This document shows, piece by piece, positions 45,445 through 57,010 of a DNA stretch of 64,000 bases. The stretch's first letter is position 1. Each line of letters begins with the position of its first letter. Under the pieces are notes generated by a model. The model did no database searches and had not been told where the DNA came from. It was given only the letters and a program-made list of their open reading frames with translations. The translations under genes were made by a program, and so were the position numbers. Origin of the DNA: Chrysopilus asiliformis (Eukaryota > Arthropoda > Insecta > Diptera > Rhagionidae); NCBI GenBank assembly GCA_964034945.1, contig OZ035962.1, forward strand, positions 68,772,274 to 68,836,273, written 5' to 3'.

Positions 45445-46889
45445 CCATATTTTGGTTATGAGTTTGTTTTTAGTGTAATTTAATTCTTTGAAATTTTCAA
45501 AATATTACAAATTACCGTGTAAATGTGTAATTCTTATAATTACTTCACATTGGAAGACATTTAGGTTTGTTTAATCGCTTTATTACTCTCAATAATTGTT
45601 TTCTTATCAAGTTTACCAAACAACGAAAACTTGAAAGATATACACATGAATAATCTATTATAATAATCAAATTGAAATTAATTTCAATTAATTTGATAAC
45701 GAACCCGCGAGATCTTAAGTTACCCTACAGATAGGACCACCCAGATTCAACAGACAAAGTCAAATTTTAAAATGCTGGCTTTATTTTCATGTTCCATCTA
45801 TATTTCAGTATTATAGAGATGAATATACGAATATATTTCGCCAAGAAACGTTAGACTAGATGAGTATGATCAATTTCGGATGGTATTAATTGAAGTTTAA
45901 AACACTTCAAAGTTAATTATCAGGGGATATTTACTGCAGCTATCATGGGATCTATCCCGCTATAAAAAGCGTCACCCCTTAAGGCATGATTTGTGACTTG
46001 TGACCCGTCAGTCTCAATTACGATTTCGTATCGTATCCTGGTAAGCCCTCTTAGGCATCTCATTTTAATTGCCAATTGAAGGGTTGAGGGAAATCACTTG
46101 TTGTTATCACTAGTGCTGCTGTTGCTGTTGCTGATATTTAGTTTCGTATCCTGCACGTCTCCATCAACAATTCGAGTAAAGTTCAAAGCTCCATGCGAAA
46201 GTGCATATTGAAAATTTACCATTGTTAAAGTTAATTGATTTGATTCAAAGTTGTTGATGGGTTAAATTGAAATTTTTGTCATTTAATATAATTAAAAATA
46301 AATTTGAAACAAGACTTTTGAGACACTGAATCGGTCTTTTTAAGTACGATTTTTACTTTCCTCTGCTATAGAGGGAAAATGTTGCAGTCATGACGAAAAT
46401 TTTGTAAATGAATTTTACGAAAGTCGTTGTTTTCTATCGACTTTTGGAAAAGTAACGTTAGCTATTTTGGAAAAGACTTTTGGAAAAGTAACGTTAACGG
46501 GTACCTCTTATTCAATTTTTTTTTTTTGGAAAAAACGTTCTTTGAACATTTCTCGAAAACTGCCCTCTTGAGAAAAAATGAATATAAAAAAATTCAACGG
46601 ATATAAATTTTTCTCACATTTTTTGATTTAATGGTTTTCACGTATAATTACCGGTTCTCTATATATTTAAAAAATATATTTTTTTCACTTATTTTTTCCG
46701 AAACTAAATATTTCAGACGAAAGTGATATTTTTAATTACAGTAAGCGGTAGTTAGGTTTCTGAAAATACCGCGTTATACAAATTATACGAGACTTATGTC
46801 ATATAAATATTTTTAAATACTTTTTTTTTGTTTTCTAGCCCTTTGTGATTATAATGAAAAGTATGTAATCATTTGATTTGGTTTATTAT
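45445..46889. other. Sequence without a recognisable gene
   Basis: AT-rich; a TTGCTGTTGCTG run lies near 46110. Nothing else recognised. Confidence 0.5.
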
Positions 46890-47129
46890 TTTTGTCAACG
46901 CAGTTAATAATTTGAATTGACTAATTATTTATTTATTTTCAACCTTTAAGTGCATTTGTGACCCAATTTTGATTTTTTGAGTGAAAAGCTGGACTACAGT
47001 GGACGTATTTGTGAAAAATAAAAATTTTTAATTTTTTTTTGTTTTAAATGAATACTAATAGCTTAAACATCAATAATTTGTATAGAGAGAATTTTTAACC
47101 CCCATAGGGAAAAACATGTACCGAACGGA
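46890..47129. mobile_element. TTAA MITE, copy G2 (left end lost)
   Basis: It matches G1 from GTCAACGCAGTTAA to GTACCGAACGG, apart from the nested element. Confidence 0.8.
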
Positions 47130-47133
47130 TTAA

Positions 47134-47525
47134 GCCCCGTTTGTACATAGTATTCTTAACCTTAATTGATGAGGTGGGTCCAGTGGACCCACATTGACTT
47201 TTCTCCCGTTGCTATCTCTCATGTTTTCAGCACAGTGACTCTGAAATCTTCAGTACCTTCATACAGTATGGTGTTGCATGCCGAGTTAAAAGCACGGATT
47301 TGGTATGTGATTAGAACGTAGTGAACGTGGACCCCACCTCATCATTTACGCATATTTTCACTTCATGAATTAAGGGTTACAAAAAGTTGTGCTTAGTCTA
47401 CTTAAGCCCAAGAAATTCTGGGTATTATCCTAAAAAAAATAAGTTGTGTTTAGCCTACTTAAATCGTAGAAATTCTGCAACTTAAATAATTTAAGTTGGA
47501 CACAAGTTGCTAAGTGCAAACGGAA
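47134..47525. mobile_element. MITE related to 6240-6366, split by E2
   Basis: The outer parts (GCCCCGTTTGTACATAG at left; TTAAGTTGGACACAAGTTGC and CAAACGGA at right) resemble the 6240 MITE. TTA(A) lies on both sides. The E2 element (47160-47376) interrupts it. Confidence 0.65.
47160..47376. mobile_element. TTAA MITE, copy E2 (217 bp)
   Basis: TTAA at 47156-47159, then CCTTAATTGATGAGGTGGG. The right end is CATGAATTAAGGG followed by TTAC (one base off TTAA). It is the uninterrupted partner of E1. Confidence 0.82.
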
Positions 47526-48558
47526 TTAAATTTAAAAAAAAATGTTTTGGGCTATAAATAGGGTGATTTTTTTTTTGTGTCAACTGAGGACACGACAAAA
47601 ACAAGGGGGAGGGGTGACTGTATCGTAACACTAACGAAACAACAAAAAAAATTATATGCACGAAAACCAAGGATTTTTTTTAAAAAGCTGTTTTTTTTTA
47701 AAAAAGATTTAAACCAAGAACTTCATAGTCTCAAGCAAAATTAACTTATTTTTTGCGAGATATAGTAAAACCAGTAATTGGAACTCCGCAGGCTTAATTT
47801 TTTGAAATACAAACGCTATTTGTAGAAAATCCGTATACAACACTTTATTGAAAAATCCGGGACAAAAGTTTTGTTTCCGGGATGCTCGGATAACATTTCT
47901 GATTCCGAGACTGTCCCGGCCAAACCGGGACATATGGTCACCCTAACTAAAAATTAAAAACATTTAAATGAAATGACGGTTCTTAATACAAGTATATGCC
48001 CGATTTGTCTCAGTGAGATGTGGACCAGGAGGGGAGTTCAAATTTCTCCATATAACTTACATGAAATAAGTACTTATAGAGTAAATGTTTTTGTCAATTA
48101 TAGGTTTCTTTTACCCACGAGACTTTGTTATTATTTTTTGTTTTTGACCACAGATAATTAGATTTTGCTAAAATAGATATTTTTGGAAGAGCAAACAAAT
48201 AAAATCACCATTGTTAACAAATTAGATAAAATCAACCATATCAATATTATTAGAGAAAAATAAAACTGTATCCATATTACTAATGGGTTTTCATCATAAC
48301 ATGTAACAAAATAATAATGTTAGACCGTAATGACGTGATTTTTTTTTTCGTTCATATATAAAAATAACATAACGAAACAAAATTCTGAGTTCGTCACAAA
48401 CCGAATGATCTTTTTTTCGTTTTGTATCCCTGCTTTTTAGTACCAACTATTAATATAAAAATTAAATATTTTTAAGTAAAAATGCATGGAGCACAATTGT
48501 TTATAAATACATAATGTGGCAAAAGTATTAGGGGGATAAATAAATAAATGAAGTATAA
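47526..48558. other. Sequence without a recognisable gene
   Basis: AT-rich with T and A runs. A CCGGGAC-containing stretch at 47855-47945 ends GGACATATGGTCACCCTAACT, and GGGTGATTTTTTTT at 47562 may be its opposite end (GGGTGA/TCACCC), so a decayed element of about 0.4 kb is possible. Confidence 0.5.
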
Positions 48559-48741
48559 TGCTGGGTTTACACGAATGACAGATAATGACAATCTGTCATA
48601 AAAGAATGGACAAGTTCATTATTTTATGAGAAATTGTCATTTTTCTGACAGAAATAATGAGAAAAATGATACTATTTACATGATGATGACAATTTATGAC
48701 AAAAAAAAATGACAAAATTTGTCATTCGTGTAAACGCAGCA
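48559..48741. mobile_element. Harbinger-like MITE (183 bp), TAA duplication
   Basis: The inverted ends TGCTGGGTTTACACGAATGA and TCATTCGTGTAAACGCAGCA are flanked by TAA at 48556-48558 and 48742-48744. The motif ATGACA/TGTCAT recurs through the interior. Confidence 0.88.
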
Positions 48742-48894
48742 TAAGGTACATGTGTATGCATCTTCATTTTTTTCAATCTCGCAAAAAACTTGAATAGAGT
48801 CATGTGGGATCTGATAGGCTGATGTCGGCTCAAAAAGACAAATCCACTAGAGTAAATTAATATTTTGATAATCAAAATTATATTCTGGTGATTT

Positions 48895-49215
48895 AGTCCA
48901 GCGTAGTCCAAGTGATAAAGTACTTGGCCCGTGTTTCGGAATTTCCGACTGTCGCACGCTGTCATTCAAGTTCACTGAACTTGCTTTACGAAATGAGTAG
49001 CGATAGTTGCCGCTTGGTGTTAACGACAGCACCGGTCTAGATTGCTATCACGGCCTCTGCTGTTGGTGGGTTGCAACGTGAAAACCTTACAAATGTTGTA
49101 ATCCATCCATGGTTCGCAATCCATGTAAAAAACTGTAGGTGCGAAGCAGGGAAGAAATTGTTATTGAAACCGCAATCGAGGAGGCCGAGGCTCTCGTAGC
49201 GCCGAGGATGATATT
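48895..49215 (+). repeat. Possible tRNA-derived SINE
   Basis: GC-richer block. TAGTCCAAGTGATAAAG at 48906-48922 resembles a pol III A box. GTGTTTCGGAATTTCCGA at 48931-48948, about 25 bases on, resembles a B box (GTTCGAATCCC type). The 3' part ends in GGCCGAGGCTCTCGTAGC. No A-tail or duplication was found and no second copy exists in the window, so this is tentative. Confidence 0.35.
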
Positions 49216-51089
49216 GAATTTAAAATGGTTAGTTTTAAAAAAACAGAAAAAGTAGGCCTCTTTGTAACATCTTTTTACATAATTTAAAAAAAACCGTTGC
49301 TAATTGGTTAATCATAAAATCTGCCCTGGGTTCCAAAAGAGCACCCCTACGTTTTCAATCGTATTTATGGTTAATAAACGTTATTAAGACTGCCAAAATG
49401 GCCCCAAACACAATATGTAGATTCCAAATAGATAACAAATATTCCAAGCAAAGACCCATGATTTTAATGAAAATATGCCGGTCGTCTAAAGATTAAAGAG
49501 TGTTTTTTACAATATATTTATCAGATAACCTGGATTATTCTCGACTTATAAAAACAGCTTTAATGACCCTGCAGTATTTAATCCACAAAAGGATCTTTAC
49601 TGCTTTTTGTGTGAGGTGGTAAATTTAATGATACAAGCTTTAATCATACTTTTATTTTTCGTGTTTTATTTTCTTCTGGGAGTTCGCAAAATTATATAAC
49701 ATATTTCGATTATTACGAATCCTCGCCAACATTCATCGCCTCGTTGGGCGCAGGTAAATTTGAAAGTATAATTAATGATGAATAAGAAATTTTGGTTTTT
49801 TTTTTAATGAAATAGATATATACACATTAATATTAAATGAACATTTTAGTTATCGTATCTTTGCATTGAACTATCCAAATTTGCGGAAGGAAATATCAAT
49901 TTCGTTGAAATAACATTCAGTTGATTGAATACAGAACGTGCCTAACATAAACAACCGCTGTCAATACGTAAATTGAAGAGGCAAAAAACGAATACTACAC
50001 TTTTTCGATAGCTGAAAAGATACTTTGCTATGATAAATCGTAAGACAGAAGGATATCTATAAATCATTTTCTTAAAGCTGGAAAAAATACTACATAAACC
50101 GAACGTTCAGATAAACAAATATCTATCCAGACTACAGGGAAAAGTTAATAAATCCGATGGGATCTAAGGTTAAAGTTAGATAATTGTAACAAATGAACTT
50201 TTAAGTTTCGAAACATAAATATTAAGTTGGATGGACGAGGGAAATCGACACATTAAAAATAAACATTTCGCGAACACCTGTATATTAAATTTATTAATCC
50301 TAATTAGTTACAGAGACTCTGATCCATGCTAATTGCACTTTTAGCCGAGACGCTTGTAAAATAAATTCATTCAAATGCAACTCGCATTAAAATTAATTAA
50401 TGGCCGTGATCATCATTAGTATTGTAGTTTGCGTAAAATTAAGAAGTTCTCAGTACTTTGTATACGACGTACTAGATGATAAAATTAACATTTAATAATT
50501 CGAAATAGAAAATTTCACAATCTCACGGAAAAATTATACAATTTTCTCTCTTGCTTTTTATTATTGTGTATTTTTGATATTTTTTTATGAGCACTTTTAT
50601 TTTTAACACATGGACGGCATCTACAGCAAATCATTAGTGAAGGCTATTCGTTCAAATTTACGTCCTCGTTCTAATCGAAATCGTGAGCAGCTACAGATAT
50701 CATCAGCACTGATCTTTTAATATAAATCCCCAGCGAAGAATTTAAAAAAAAAACTCGACTTCACATATTTCCACAAATAAAAATAAATATTTTATAACAT
50801 TCACTCAAAAGAATTGAAGAAAAGAAAAACGATGAAATTTTCTTCCCATCTTTTATGATGTCAAAACTCTGAGTAAATTTTAAATTATTTTTAATTGAAA
50901 TGAGAAAATATGAAGCAGCTTAAATATACTTCATTCACTGCAATACACTGCACACATTCTTATTTTTTTTTCTGTTAAAGAAAAAATTTCTAAACAAAAA
51001 AAAAACTAGGAATTCGATGTAATTTCATTTGCCACCTTAATCTTAAACCGACCCATACATTACTTGAAGAATTCAAATCGTTTGTCTAG
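49216..51089. other. Sequence without a recognisable gene
   Basis: Strongly AT-rich and free of obvious transposon ends. No coding motifs. Confidence 0.5.
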
Positions 51090-51490
51090 ATAAGACGACA
51101 CCCGGCGGCGCTAAAATTGAACTTGAACTACATAAATCCAATTGGAAACTGTTGACTCAACCGATCGCCTCCCAATAAAACAGCGGCGGGAAAATCTGGG
51201 AAATCCGTCTAATCACCACGGCGTCGCGATGCAAACTGAAATAAAACAAATTTTCTTTTTCGAGCCGCTTATGAAAAACTTCGCAGTCGACAGCTTCCAA
51301 TGTTTGCGAAACTGAGAAAATTTCTTTTCATAGGCCCGTGTAAACCCACCCACGGACATTTGGCCCTACGAGAGCGTTGTTCGATGAAGACACCGGAGAG
51401 CCACCCTAAAATTTCCCTCCTAGATGAAAGTCGATGGCAGAAGAGCTTTTTGGGGGTCATGTGCACTAAACTGTTGCTCACATGTGCGTT
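51090..51490 (-). promoter_or_regulatory. GC-richer stretch, candidate upstream exon or promoter
   Basis: GC content is visibly higher than around it (CACCCGGCGGCGC, CAGCGGCGGGAAAATC, CACGGCGTCGCGATG). On the minus strand there is TTTTATTGGGAGGCGATCG, with an inverse CCAAT, and TTTATTTCAG before TTTGCATCGCG. It carries none of the repeat phrases of this window. As the cyclase gene needs a 5' exon somewhere right of 32.9 kb, this is one candidate, but there is no direct link. Confidence 0.25.
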
Positions 51491-51758
51491 CTGACGGCTT
51501 TTGGCATTGCCAGCTTTTGAAATTGATTACAGCAAGTTTAACGTAATTTAAGTAACTTTTAGTCGATTTAAAAATACTACGATGCAGGTCAGATTCATAT
51601 AACACGATATAAGGGCATTTAAAGAATATCGTCATATAAGAGTCACAACGTATGTCTTTTAAAAGGCAACCTCACAGGCTTAAACCGAATTTTCATGCAT
51701 TTAATTCACAATAAATGCGTTAAAAATGTGAAAATTGCGGTCTATTTCTTGACACTTT

Positions 51759-52860
51759 TTATACCCGTATGGTGAAACCAAAGAGTAGGTATATTAGATT
51801 TGCCTTACCGTTTGTAACGCCAAGATTCCGTCATCACACACAAAAATGAATTACACCAGTGTGTTTAGAATGATAAAAACATAACAAAAGCTATAATTGC
51901 CAATCTGGCAATCATTGGAGACCCGTATGGTGATATTCGTATCAAAATTCGAACAGTTATACCAAAATTCCACTTTGAAGTCAAACTTTCCAATAAGATT
52001 TTTTAAAATTTATTCCAATCGGATTTTGATGTATGGGAGTTTTCCGTAAAATCATGTCCTAAATAACTTTTGTTCTTGCACTTTTTTGATAAGATGCACC
52101 GTTTTTAAGATATTCGCAAAAAACGTTTTCGTTCGTATGGGGGGTACCCCCCCCCCTAATGGTCCATTTTGCCCATTAACGAACTTGCATTTTACGAAAA
52201 ACGGATCTGTGCAAACTTTCAAGTCTCTAGCTCAATCCGTGCGCCCGCAATCCGCGCCACAGACAGACAGACAGACGGACGGACAGACGGATAGACGGAC
52301 GGACATGCAAAAATTAAATATTTTTATCATTCTAAACACACTGGTGTAATTCATTTTTTTGTGCGATGACGGGATCTTGGCGTTACAAACGGTAAGGCAA
52401 AGTTAATATACCCTATGGTTTCACCATACGGGTATAAAAAATTGAATTTTGCATGTCCGTCCGTCTGTCCATCTGTGGCGCGGATTGCGGGCACACGGAT
52501 TGAGCTAGAGACTTGAAATTTTACGCAGATTCGTTTTTCGTAAAATGCAAGGCTAAGTTCGTTAATGGGCAAAAATGGACCATTAGGGAGGGTACCCCCC
52601 ATACGAATGAAAACGTTTTTTGTAAATATCTGAAAAACGGTGCATCTTATCAAAAAAGTCCAAGAACAAAAGTTATTAAGGATATGATTCTACATAAAAC
52701 TTCCATACATCAAAATCCGATTGGGATAAATTTAAAAAAATCTTATTGAAAAGTTTGACTTCAAAGTGGAATTTTGATACAACTGTTCGCTGTTAACTTA
52801 AATCCCCATACGGGTTTTCAATAATTGCCAGATTGGCAATTATAGCTTTTGTTATGTTTT
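51759..52860 (+). mobile_element. DINE-like element, copy D3, interrupted by D4
   Basis: The 5' part (51759-51877, TTATACCCGTATGG to GTTTAGAATGATAAA) and the rest (52437-52860, TTGAATTTTGCATGTCCGTC to GCTTTTGTTATGTT) together match D1 and D2 in order and orientation. The break falls in the A-run found there in the intact copies. Confidence 0.85.
51878..52436 (-). mobile_element. DINE-like element, copy D4, inserted in reverse into D3
   Basis: A full D-family copy on the minus strand, from AACATAACAAAAGCTATAAT (3' end with the ATTGCCA-GAT-TGGCAAT hairpin) to CACCATACGGGTATAAAA (5' end). The microsatellite at 52260-52302 is GACA/GACG. Confidence 0.87.
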
Positions 52861-53589
52861 AATGGAAGTTTCTTATCAGAAAGTCGTCCACAACCCTATA
52901 CCTATTTCTAATGAAAAAGAATACAATAGGCCGAGATAAAAAAATGCTTTTACTAGCCAGTTTTAGTACAAAAAAATTGAAAAAAGTTTGAAGTATTTTC
53001 TTTTTCACGAGTTTACCAAAAACAAGTGTTGACATTTACATTTGCTAGCATTTAGTTAACTTCTAGTGAGTAAAGTCTAGAATGTGCTACGTACTTATAA
53101 GTATTTCCTGCAAAACTCTCAAGCTTGTCTAGAGTGGCTTGAAAATTAATGAAACTCAAAATTTTAAAGGAAAATGACAGTAAATTTATCAGCAATCTGT
53201 CTGTCATGGTTGTTTTTTTGGGGAAAAACAGCGATATAATATATATTTAGATTTCAAACCCACATTTTTTTTTTGAAAAACTTCGTTTTTTTTTTAAAAA
53301 CAAATGTTAAATGGAATAAATTGTGCTAACAAACAGCGTCAGGTGCTAAGGCAGCGACCACATGATCGGCATCCAGGCGTGGGTGCATTTTTTTTCTTTA
53401 TAGTTCCAGCCAGAGCTTAGGTAATGCCGAAACATGGCGAAAAAAAGGGAAGCACACAAATTTTTCCAGCTAGCTCAGACTGCAGGTGTTCGCGGTTCAT
53501 CCTCTTCCGTTTACACATCTCACAATAATATGTATGCTACATCGGGGAAAAAATGAGAGGGTGAAAGAGAAATTCAGCTTTATCCATGA
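52861..53589. other. Sequence without a recognisable gene
   Basis: Nothing recognised. Confidence 0.5.
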
Positions 53590-53901
53590 CTAGCTTGCAT
53601 ACCCGTCGGCCGGGTTAAGTTTTTTCAAATTTTTTTTTATGGTCTATGTTGGAGCTAAACTTCAGGCCAATCGGCTCGGTAGTTTCTCCGCGAAAGAGTA
53701 ACATAGCGCAAAAACTAAATTTCGAAATCACTTTACCCCCTGCCCTTACTCTCCCCACCCCTCGCGCTTCTTTTCCGTATGCCTATGTTGGAACCAGAAT
53801 TACCACAGACACTCATGCCAAATTTCAAGTCAATCGGTTCAGACGTTTTTGCGTGAAAGAGGAACAGACAGACACCAACTCATTTTTATATATTAGTATG
53901 A
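53590..53901 (-). mobile_element. Helitron-like element, family B, copy B3 (312 bp)
   Basis: Same ends as B1 and B2 (TCATACTAATATATAAAAAT ... CAAGCTAG), between A and T. Minimal form. Confidence 0.85.
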
Positions 53902-55100
53902 TTAGGGTGATCCATGATTAGAGTATTTTTGTAAACCCGAAGATTGGTCGGGGTAAAAAAAATGGTGAAAAGCGTGTTATCCTGGTGTTATCCTGAACCG
54001 AAATATCAAGTTTTGTTTGTTGTAACTCAGCCAAACCATTACAACCCCTTAAGGTTTGATTCTTTAACTTCTTACAAATTATTCAAACCATTGCGAGGTC
54101 GTTTACATTCTCTTAGAGAGTTATAAAACCAATTAGTCGCAACATAGTACGAATCATAATGCGTGGCCTTACTACTAAATCAAATCACGCATACTGCTCA
54201 CAAAAAAAACCTTCTGTAAAGATGTTCAATCATCGAATAAAAAAAATTGCGAAATAAAAAGCAAGATTTGGGTCTATAAACTGCACATTTTTAATTCAAT
54301 TTTTCGCAGATTTTATATTAAAAAAAATGTGTCTATGCTATGGGCAATAATATCGAGGAAGTTTGATGAAAAGCTAATTTTGTATGAAAACGCCTGCAAT
54401 TTAGACCAAAGGATGTTACTAAAATGGCGTTTGATCAGATTATGAAAATTGCGCTTATAACATAACAAACTCATAACCAGAATCAGTTTTTTTAATTGGT
54501 AAAGATTTTATGACAGTCACCGAATTTACTACACTTCTTTGTTCTTCGGTTTTGTATCGTTGAGGAATAAATGTCAGAATTTTGGGTCACAGAATAAAAT
54601 TTGGGTATCAAGTAGGTATCAAATCAGTCCCTTTATTAGATTCATCGACAATTTGCCATATATATATTTATATATTTGTCATATATACAAGTAAATATTT
54701 ATATCGGGTATTTAGTTTAGACTGTCAAAACTTTCGATGGGGATAGCTGTCAAACCAGCTGTCAGTCTGGCAGCTGTCAAAGTAATTTTTACTCCGTATA
54801 GAATACCATTTCATCAAGGAAATACTTACATGGCAACAACGTTTGGAAATCGTGAGATTTTTCGCAATCAATGAAAAGAAAATATTTCCCTCGTAATATT
54901 TTGGAAAAAAGGGATTATTTAAAAAAAAATCGGAAAATATGGGTAGCACGAACAATTCTCTTTTCTATTCGCCTATACATTTAAATCAAATAATCGGTTA
55001 TTTGTTTTGACTGCATTGCATAACAAAACGGCGCGATAAATAAAACAAAATTATAATAGAAAATAATTTAATCGTTAATTGTAGAACATAGGGTAAAGAT
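53902..55100. other. Sequence without a recognisable gene
   Basis: AT-rich, with a TA-rich tract at 54655-54700. No gene seen. Confidence 0.5.
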
Positions 55101-55520
55101 GTATACGTCGTGTGCCGGTCCAGTTCACTCCTGTAAATAAAAAGAAAAACACGTAAGACTAAAAGTCTTAGTGAGAACTTAAAGTTACCCGCCCTCTATC
55201 CCGGACAGACTAAAGATACACGACGAACATGTCTCTTCCTTCTGGACCTCTGATGACAGGATAGTCAGCGACATACGCTGACAAGCGACACACGCTCAGG
55301 TGAACGACACACGTTCACCTTCCCTGAATCGTCACCTTGTCCAACAAACCAACAGACGTAAAACAATCTACCTTATTACTTCCCTTTCAGTATCATCCCC
55401 AAAGAACGACTACAAATATCTACTATAATCTATCTTTACTACTTAACAATTAACTATAAACACTCACCATAACTAATAAACTGCAAACCACTCACTCGTT
55501 ATCAATCCGGGTTTGTGACA
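55101..55520. other. GC-richer structured region of unknown nature
   Basis: It contains a hairpin TAAGACT-AAA-AGTCTTA (55154-55170), the hairpin triplet at 55264-55320, and a strong minus-strand acceptor-like TTTTTATTTACAG|GAGTG at about 55130-55142. It ends ...CCGGGTTTGTGACA. TGTAGAACATAGG (55081) to TTTGTGACA (55520) could be the TG...CA limits of a solo LTR, but no matching target duplication was found. A structured RNA or the leader of a retroelement are alternatives. Confidence 0.35.
55264..55320. other. Three adjacent perfect hairpins with a shared pentaloop
   Basis: GTCAGCG-ACATA-CGCTGAC (55264-55282), AGCG-ACACA-CGCT (55284-55296) and AGGTGAACG-ACACA-CGTTCACCT (55298-55320) are separated by single bases. 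All stems are perfect and all loops are ACAYA closed by a G-C pair. The stems differ in sequence while the loop stays, as if the structure were kept. Function unknown. Confidence 0.8.
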
Positions 55521-56504
55521 TATCGGTCTGTCATCACTACTTTGACTACTAGTAGCCAACTACGATATGCAGTTCAAAGTAGATTCGAGTGAGCTAAATA
55601 ACAAATCCTTAATAATTACCCTAACACACAGTTAAATTAACTGATTGAGTTTTTGTTATAAATATTTTTCATCTAAATCATTTTAAATGCACTAAAATCA
55701 AACACAATAAATTTGTTTTAAATAACCTGCATTTAAAATAAGTGATTTGGTATTTGTTTTTACTACTTTCTTTTTTAATTCAAGGAAAAACTTTTGATTT
55801 TGGACAAAAGTTAAATCGAGTAATGTGATTCAATTATATGCCCGATTTCTCGCAGTGTGGTTAGATCGAATTAGCTGAGATTTCTAAAATACTGTGTCCG
55901 TAAAAACTAATAGTTTGATTAAACCTTTTTTCGACGATCGAAAATTCAAGGAATTTTTTTGGGTTGACTAATTTCAGAATATTTTTTAACAGACACCGCT
56001 AAACAAACTCGCTAATCGGTAATAGCAAAACCTTGATTTATTCGAATTGTCTCACATTTGTTAAGTTTCAATTTACCATACTTCTAGTTCTACTATTTTC
56101 GAAATCGTGCTAAATTTAATCGATAACACAGCTGACTTTAATAATGGCAACTATGCCGAGGCATTTGGCTTGTAGATTCTGTTTAACCTTTTAGTTTCAC
56201 ACCTTATTCTCTCGTGTCATGCAACCATAGAAAAAATCGCCAGCAAAATAGCAGACTACTCATGTCTTTACTGTTCATTTCGCTTTACAGTCCGACATCT
56301 TTTTTGGTATGAAAATAGTATAAATTCCTCCTAACCAACATATTTCTTCAATAAGTATATATTCAAAGGTTTATAACTGAATGTTTTAATACCAACAAGT
56401 GGGCCATAAAAAATTAAGATGCTTTTAACCTTGACATAGTTATAGTACTATCTGAAAATATTTTATACCTTGAGTTAGGACTTAAATCGTATTCATATAA
56501 ATAT
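55521..56504. other. Sequence without a recognisable gene
   Basis: Nothing recognised. Confidence 0.5.
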
Positions 56505-57010
56505 TATAAAGGAAAGTCGGTTTTTTGTGACTAAATTTCCCAAAAACTGCTGAACCGATTTTAATGAAACTTTACAGTTAGGTTCAGAGTATCATTGATA
56601 TAATTTTAGGCTACACCGTTTTTCAAATTTCCCCTTCCCTGTTACTTCCTCTCTTGATATCTCTTAAGCCGCTGAAGCGATTCGGAGCCGGTTTTCCCCA
56701 TTAGGGATGTCATATTTTAAGAAAAAATGTGGCCCACTAAAATCTATCCCATCTTTAAAAGTTAGACCCGAAGATGAGCGAGTACCGAGGCCGTTTTGGG
56801 ACATTCCCGGTGTTGGACCGCGAAGGGAATAGTGGTACGGCCTTTACTATTTTGTAATTCCTTTATTTGTAATAATTTTATTGTTGAAATTTGGTTTGAT
56901 TTTTATCAGTATAGATAAGTAGATTTAACACGACGCCGGAGGCCGTGAAAGATACGATGCCGAAGGTAGTAGGGGGAGATCGAAAGTCGACCTATGGGAG
57001 TGTGATGAAC
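56505..57010 (+). repeat. Family C relative (Helitron/DINE-like)
   Basis: AACTGCTGAACCGATTTTAATGAAA-type phrases as in 12785-13262, then GAAGATGAGCGAGTACCGAGG and GCCGGAGGCCGTGAAAG. The ends are not fixed. Confidence 0.45.

Noticed and set aside
48895..49215. tRNA gene
   Set aside because: The box-like words are degenerate and no cloverleaf can be drawn; at most a tRNA-derived SINE.
55081..55520. Calling a solo LTR outright
   Set aside because: TG...CA limits can be proposed, but flanks (TTAAT and TATCG) do not match and no second copy is in the window.
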